Part shown: positions 60,566 through 64,000 of the stretch, one piece after another | Position numbering within the stretch: the stretch's first letter is position 1 | Layout: each line of letters opens with the position of its first letter | From: Chrysomallon squamiferum | Lineage: Eukaryota > Mollusca > Gastropoda > Neomphalida > Peltospiridae | NCBI GenBank assembly: GCA_012295275.1 | Contig: CM022666.1 | Span: 9,109,423 to 9,173,422 of the forward strand | Length of the DNA: 64,000 nt | Direction of reading: 5' to 3' | Made by a program: the position numbers and the translations under genes | Notes under the pieces: generated by a model | The model's database searches: none | Told to the model about the DNA's origin: nothing | The model's input: the letters and a program-made list of their open reading frames with translations, nothing else

Positions 60566-62065
60566 TTATTCCAGGGCTACCAACTCGGGTAAAATATGTT
60601 CCACTAGAGGGCGCTTTTTCTTCTTATGCTCAAGACACTTTATTGCTATCCAGTACAAAGCCTCAACTTTGTGTTTATCCCATGATGTCACTTTTGGGTC
60701 AACAAAGTCCATGATGTCATCACAGTTTTCATCTATGTAACTCCACAGATCTTTTTCCTCGCGACAGTTGTCGAAGGGAGGTAACCCGGTTATAAGTTCA
60801 AGAAGGACAACTCCAAAACTGTAAGAGTCGAGTTTGGCCGAGATATCAAACTGGAAGGCCTCTGGTGCGAGATACGCCGATGTTCCTATTACAATATTAG
60901 TATTTTTCATCGTTGTGCTCATCCCTGAGGGCGCAACGCGGGCTGTTGCAAAGTCACCAACTTTAGGGACAAAGTCTTTGTCAAGTAAAACATTTGCGCT
61001 TTTAATATCCCTGTGGACCAACCCTTGTCCATTCAGATAACTGATTCCATTGGCTGTGCCTCTAGCAATGCTGATTCGAAGGGAGCTTGTCAGGGGTGTT
61101 GTTTCGTTTTTACAGCACAGTCTGTCTTCCAGAGATCCGTTTGGCATGTACTGGTAAATCAGACAGTGTTGCGGACCATCTTTTGAACTTCCTAACAAAT
61201 GTACAATATTTTCATGACGATATTTTGACAAAACGTGCAGCTCAGTTTCAAACTGTTTTCTGATGTCGTCGTCGTCTTGTTTCAATACTTTCACTGCGAT
61301 TTGAAAACCGTTGTTGAACTGGCCAAGGTAAACGGTTCCAAAACCTCCTCGACCTATCAGATTTCCGCCAGCATTAAGCTCATTTTCGTTGAAATCACCT
61401 GTGATGGTTTTGAGCAAGTTGTAGTTGACATGCTGCAGACATATTTCTTTAACAGACAGAAGGGATTTTAACGCATGTTCCTCTTCCTCTATCTCGTCAC
61501 TTTCGGCGGGATTTCTGACGGCGCCTTCCAAATTAACCGATTGACAACCGTCGCTTATGTATGATAAACGTTCTTCCAATGTTCCACTATTTTCCGTTGT
61601 TGTTTCAGCTGCTGCAGCTGCTGCAATCTCAGAAACAGCTGTCTCAGTATGTGTTTCAGGTCCCCGTTCGTTATTTCTTTCGGTAATATTATTAGTCTGA
61701 AAATCATTTTCGGTCTGTTTCCTTTTAACGGGACTTCCTTTCAAAACAGTTACACTTAAATAATCAGCGGCAGCATAAAGCTCGGCTTCACAGAAAACAC
61801 CAATCAAGTTTTTCACTGTCACGTTCTGCATGCTCCAGTCAGAGAGAATTGCCCTAGTTGGACTGCCGTCTATTTTTCTCCCCATTTCACTAAACATCTG
61901 TATACTGTTGAAGGAATATTTTGGTTCGAATTCCATACCAACCTTTTTCGGAATTTTGACAACAAATTTTTCCCACAATTTGCCTGGATCGAGAAGTGTC
62001 TGGCATTTTTGGATAACTGAAAATGGAAGCTGCCTAATATATGTATCTTCTGTTATGCGACCCAT
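60566..62065 (-). CDS. IRAK4: Interleukin-1 receptor-associated kinase 4, single coding exon
   Basis: Serine/threonine kinase that joins MyD88 below Toll-like receptors through its death domain and starts NF-kB signalling. One uninterrupted frame of 499 residues (human 460). Order: death domain about 10-105 (LLDPGKLWEKFV, ILSDWSMQNVTVKNLIGVF), a polar linker about 110-205 with an alanine run, kinase about 215-499. Kinase motifs: GRGGFG 238-243, AVK with K259, CLIYQYMPNGSLEDRL with the tyrosine gatekeeper typical of IRAK4 at Y304, HRDIKSANVLLD from 351, DFA (not DFG) at 371-373, GTSAYLAPE ending at 402 and SYSFGVVLLELITGLPPFD. The tyrosine gatekeeper, the death domain and the motif wording favour IRAK4 over IRAK1. 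A possible acceptor (ATATTTAG) ends two bases before the ATG, so a 5' UTR intron may exist. The missing coding introns are notable. Confidence 0.92.
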   Translation of the reverse strand: MGRITEDTYIRQLPFSVIQKCQTLLDPGKLWEKFVVKIPKKVGMEFEPKYSFNSIQMFSEMGRKIDGSPTRAILSDWSMQNVTVKNLIGVFCEAELYAAADYLSVTVLKGSPVKRKQTENDFQTNNITERNNERGPETHTETAVSEIAAAAAAETTTENSGTLEERLSYISDGCQSVNLEGAVRNPAESDEIEEEEHALKSLLSVKEICLQHVNYNLLKTITGDFNENELNAGGNLIGRGGFGTVYLGQFNNGFQIAVKVLKQDDDDIRKQFETELHVLSKYRHENIVHLLGSSKDGPQHCLIYQYMPNGSLEDRLCCKNETTPLTSSLRISIARGTANGISYLNGQGLVHRDIKSANVLLDKDFVPKVGDFATARVAPSGMSTTMKNTNIVIGTSAYLAPEAFQFDISAKLDSYSFGVVLLELITGLPPFDNCREEKDLWSYIDENCDDIMDFVDPKVTSWDKHKVEALYWIAIKCLEHKKKKRPLVEHILPELVALE

Positions 62066-62782
62066 TACTAAATATATTATTTAATTGACATATCGTTCAA
62101 TGTTTTCACCGATCTTGAAGTAAAATGGATGCCTGGTATTACCCGATCTAAAAATAACAATATACGTCACAGCAATTAACCACCAATAGAACGCTTAGGA
62201 ACCAGGAAGCGGCGGTAATTCAATCAACCAATCAGATTAAAAGGAAATTCTGTCAACAATAAATGTTAATTTCTTTGGTTTGATGTTGCTGAGATAGGTA
62301 ACTATGAATATTAACAAGTGTTCATTTGCGGTTAAATAATGGAGAAAAAAACAACAACAACATAAAAAAAAAAAAAAAAAAACACGCAATAATGACACGA
62401 TCTTTTAAACATCTGTTAGAAAGTTATTAGCTATATTTAACAATAACAATAATAATAAACCAGCAGACAGATTGAGAACAGGTCAGATGAAGACAAATTA
62501 TGTGTGTATGTGTGTGTGTGTGTGTGTCTATGGTATATGTCAGCGTGTTCGGAGTTTCTCATGTGTGTCTGTATGTGTTGTGGTGTCTGTGTACGTGTGT
62601 GTATATGTATGTATGTGAGTGTATTTCATTAGAAAAAAGGATCGGTTATTTTTACTACAATAAATTAATACAATGATTTTAACTTACTATTAACGTCAAT
62701 AATAATGATAATCCTACGATAAAATAAGGTTATGGATCAGTGACTAAGAAGAAACCTCAAAATAATCTGAATCGAAAACTCT
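62066..62782. promoter_or_regulatory. IRAK4 upstream region
   Basis: The stretch between the IRAK4 start codon and the tRNA gene must hold the IRAK4 promoter if there is no distant first exon. It has a less AT-rich part (62150-62230) with CCAATAGA and CCAATCAGA (62180-62240), the latter resembling a CCAAT box, and a GT run (62500-62640). No transcription start can be placed. Confidence 0.35.
62776..62779 (-). terminator. RNA polymerase III terminator of tRNA-Leu
   Basis: TTTT on the minus strand a few bases after the tRNA 3' end, the usual minimal Pol III stop signal. Confidence 0.6.
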
Positions 62783-62866
62783 TGTCAGAAGTGGGATTCG
62801 AACCCACGCCTGGAGAACCAGACTGCGACCTGAACGCAGCGCCTTAGACCGCTCGGCCATCCTGAC
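62783..62866 (-). tRNA. tRNA-Leu, anticodon CAG
   Basis: Minus strand, 84 nt including the discriminator base A. The acceptor stem pairs GTCAGGA with TTCTGAC with one G-T pair. The A box region reads TGGCCGAGCGGTCTAAGG, the anticodon stem CTGCG/CGCAG encloses loop TTCAGGT (anticodon CAG at 62830-62832), a long variable arm typical of class II tRNAs follows, and the B box GGTTCGAATCC is intact. Nearly the same as the vertebrate tRNA-Leu(CAG). No intron. No CCA is encoded, as normal for animals. Confidence 0.96.
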
Positions 62867-63094
62867 ATTGCTATATATCGATTCGAAGCTCAGTGCACAA
62901 CACTGTTGTATTTAGCCCGTTATATAAGGAATACTAGTTTCGATTTTGGCTACCCTGTTACACAGTGTTAACATTTTCGATTCGAGATCTGTTACTATAA
63001 TTACCGTTATCGTAAACACTCAGGAACGATTATTCTGTATAGTTCAGTATCGTAACTTGTTAATGTTATTAACTAACATTTCTTTTCTTTTTCT

Positions 63095-63160
<66 letters not shown>

Positions 63161-64000
63161 CATGTATTTATTAAGTTAGGTAGGTAAATAAAATACTAAG
63201 TTATTAACTATGTTATTAATAAATAAAATATTAAGATATTAATTAAAAAAAACTAACAGAACAACTATGTTTTTAATTAATAAAATACTAACTACATTAT
63301 TAATAAATAAAATACAGCAAAAGAACATTCACGTTTAACAAACTATTTCTCAAACATTTTAAACACTGACAGCTTTTGTACTGGTTCCTCTGTACATCAG
63401 CATTGTTATGATGTTTCTACTTACAGTTACAACTGTTATGAAGATATTTTCTGTTGGTGGAATGAGAAATCGACTGCTAGCTGTAATTAGGTTTTATCAG
63501 TACAATAATGTCTTTACAAATCAATTTTTTCTTATACAGGCAGATAATAATAATAAATTAGTTATTATAACTATAATGATTTCATGTTGTTGTTTTAAAT
63601 ACTACTACTTTTATTATTATTATTTCATTAACTGGTTAGATTAACCTGATTAAAATGAGATTTATAACCAAATACATGGTTTGTAAACATAATATTTAAG
63701 TGTGTTTGTCAAAATTGAAATCAAAACATTAAAAACAAATGACTATATTGCATTTTCAAAAATTATTTATTATTAGCAGTAATAATAGTAGCAGTAGTTT
63801 TTGATAAATATTGCTCCATTGGGATCAACAGTAATAACGTCAAAACATGTCTGCTTTCTGTATCTAATTCTACATTACATAAAAATTAAAATAAAGAAAA
63901 TCAATAACAAAACAAACAAAAAACAACATGTTTACACCAAGATCAATTGACTATTATTATTCAAATAATATGTTGATCAAAGGCATAAAACAAAACAAAA
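62867..64000. other. Intergenic tail, no gene recognised
   Basis: Holds a (TA)n microsatellite of about 60 bp (63096-63157), worn repeats of TTATTAATAAATAAAATA (63200-63315) and AT-rich sequence. A 78-codon frame at 63408-63644 becomes low-complexity and matches no family I know. Confidence 0.6.
63096..63157. repeat. (TA)n microsatellite
   Basis: Pure TA dinucleotides for about 60 bp. Confidence 0.95.

Noticed and set aside
63408-63644. 78-codon plus-strand frame near the window end
   Set aside because: No recognised family and a low-complexity C-terminus; could be chance in AT-rich DNA.

Overview
The window is nuclear DNA from an animal, most likely a mollusc. The genes are split by GT-AG introns with animal-type intron positions, the DNA is strongly AT-rich, and it is full of microsatellites, minisatellites, MITE/Tigger remnants and decayed SINE-like repeats of a type I associate with mollusc genomes. 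The species cannot be named from sequence alone. No bacterial, phage or viral system was seen.

Layout: (1) 513-5738 (+), ten exons of a selenium-binding protein 1 / methanethiol oxidase gene (SELENBP1), complete except for the first few codons. (2) 5739-11346, a convergent intergenic stretch with a dead Tigger-type transposase. (3) 11434-48059 (-), the whole 17-exon gene for propionyl-CoA carboxylase beta subunit (PCCB). Its eighth intron is about 24.3 kb (17167-41443) and carries two intronless-coding genes on the opposite strand: a LicD/fukutin-like phosphotransferase (20808-21812) and a GT92 glycosyltransferase (39648-41096). The intron also holds minisatellites, a Tigger relic with a second transposon inside it, and a stray copy of PCCB's own last exon end. 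(4) 48789-57749 (+), the 17-exon ALG9 mannosyltransferase gene, divergent from PCCB across a 0.73 kb shared promoter region. (5) 60566-62065 (-), IRAK4 as one uninterrupted 499-codon reading frame. (6) 62783-62866 (-), tRNA-Leu(CAG). (7) 62867-64000, no gene recognised.

The genes are mostly unrelated housekeeping genes: propionate catabolism in mitochondria (PCCB), sulfur volatile oxidation (SELENBP1) and innate immune signalling (IRAK4). Three neighbours (LicD-like, GT92, ALG9) all act in glycan synthesis in the ER or Golgi.

The most unusual signal is a repeated habit of this locus: short tandem duplications that include the edge of a coding exon together with its splice site. It is seen at ALG9 exon 8 (five 77-bp units covering the 5' splice site), ALG9 exon 16 (four units covering the 3' splice site) and PCCB exon 2 (three units), plus a displaced copy of PCCB exon 17 that keeps its last ten codons and a stop. 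I do not see a new defence or mobile system. The splice-edge arrays, the transposon-in-transposon with an exact target duplication, two GC-AG introns, and the DFA motif in IRAK4 are the items most worth following up.
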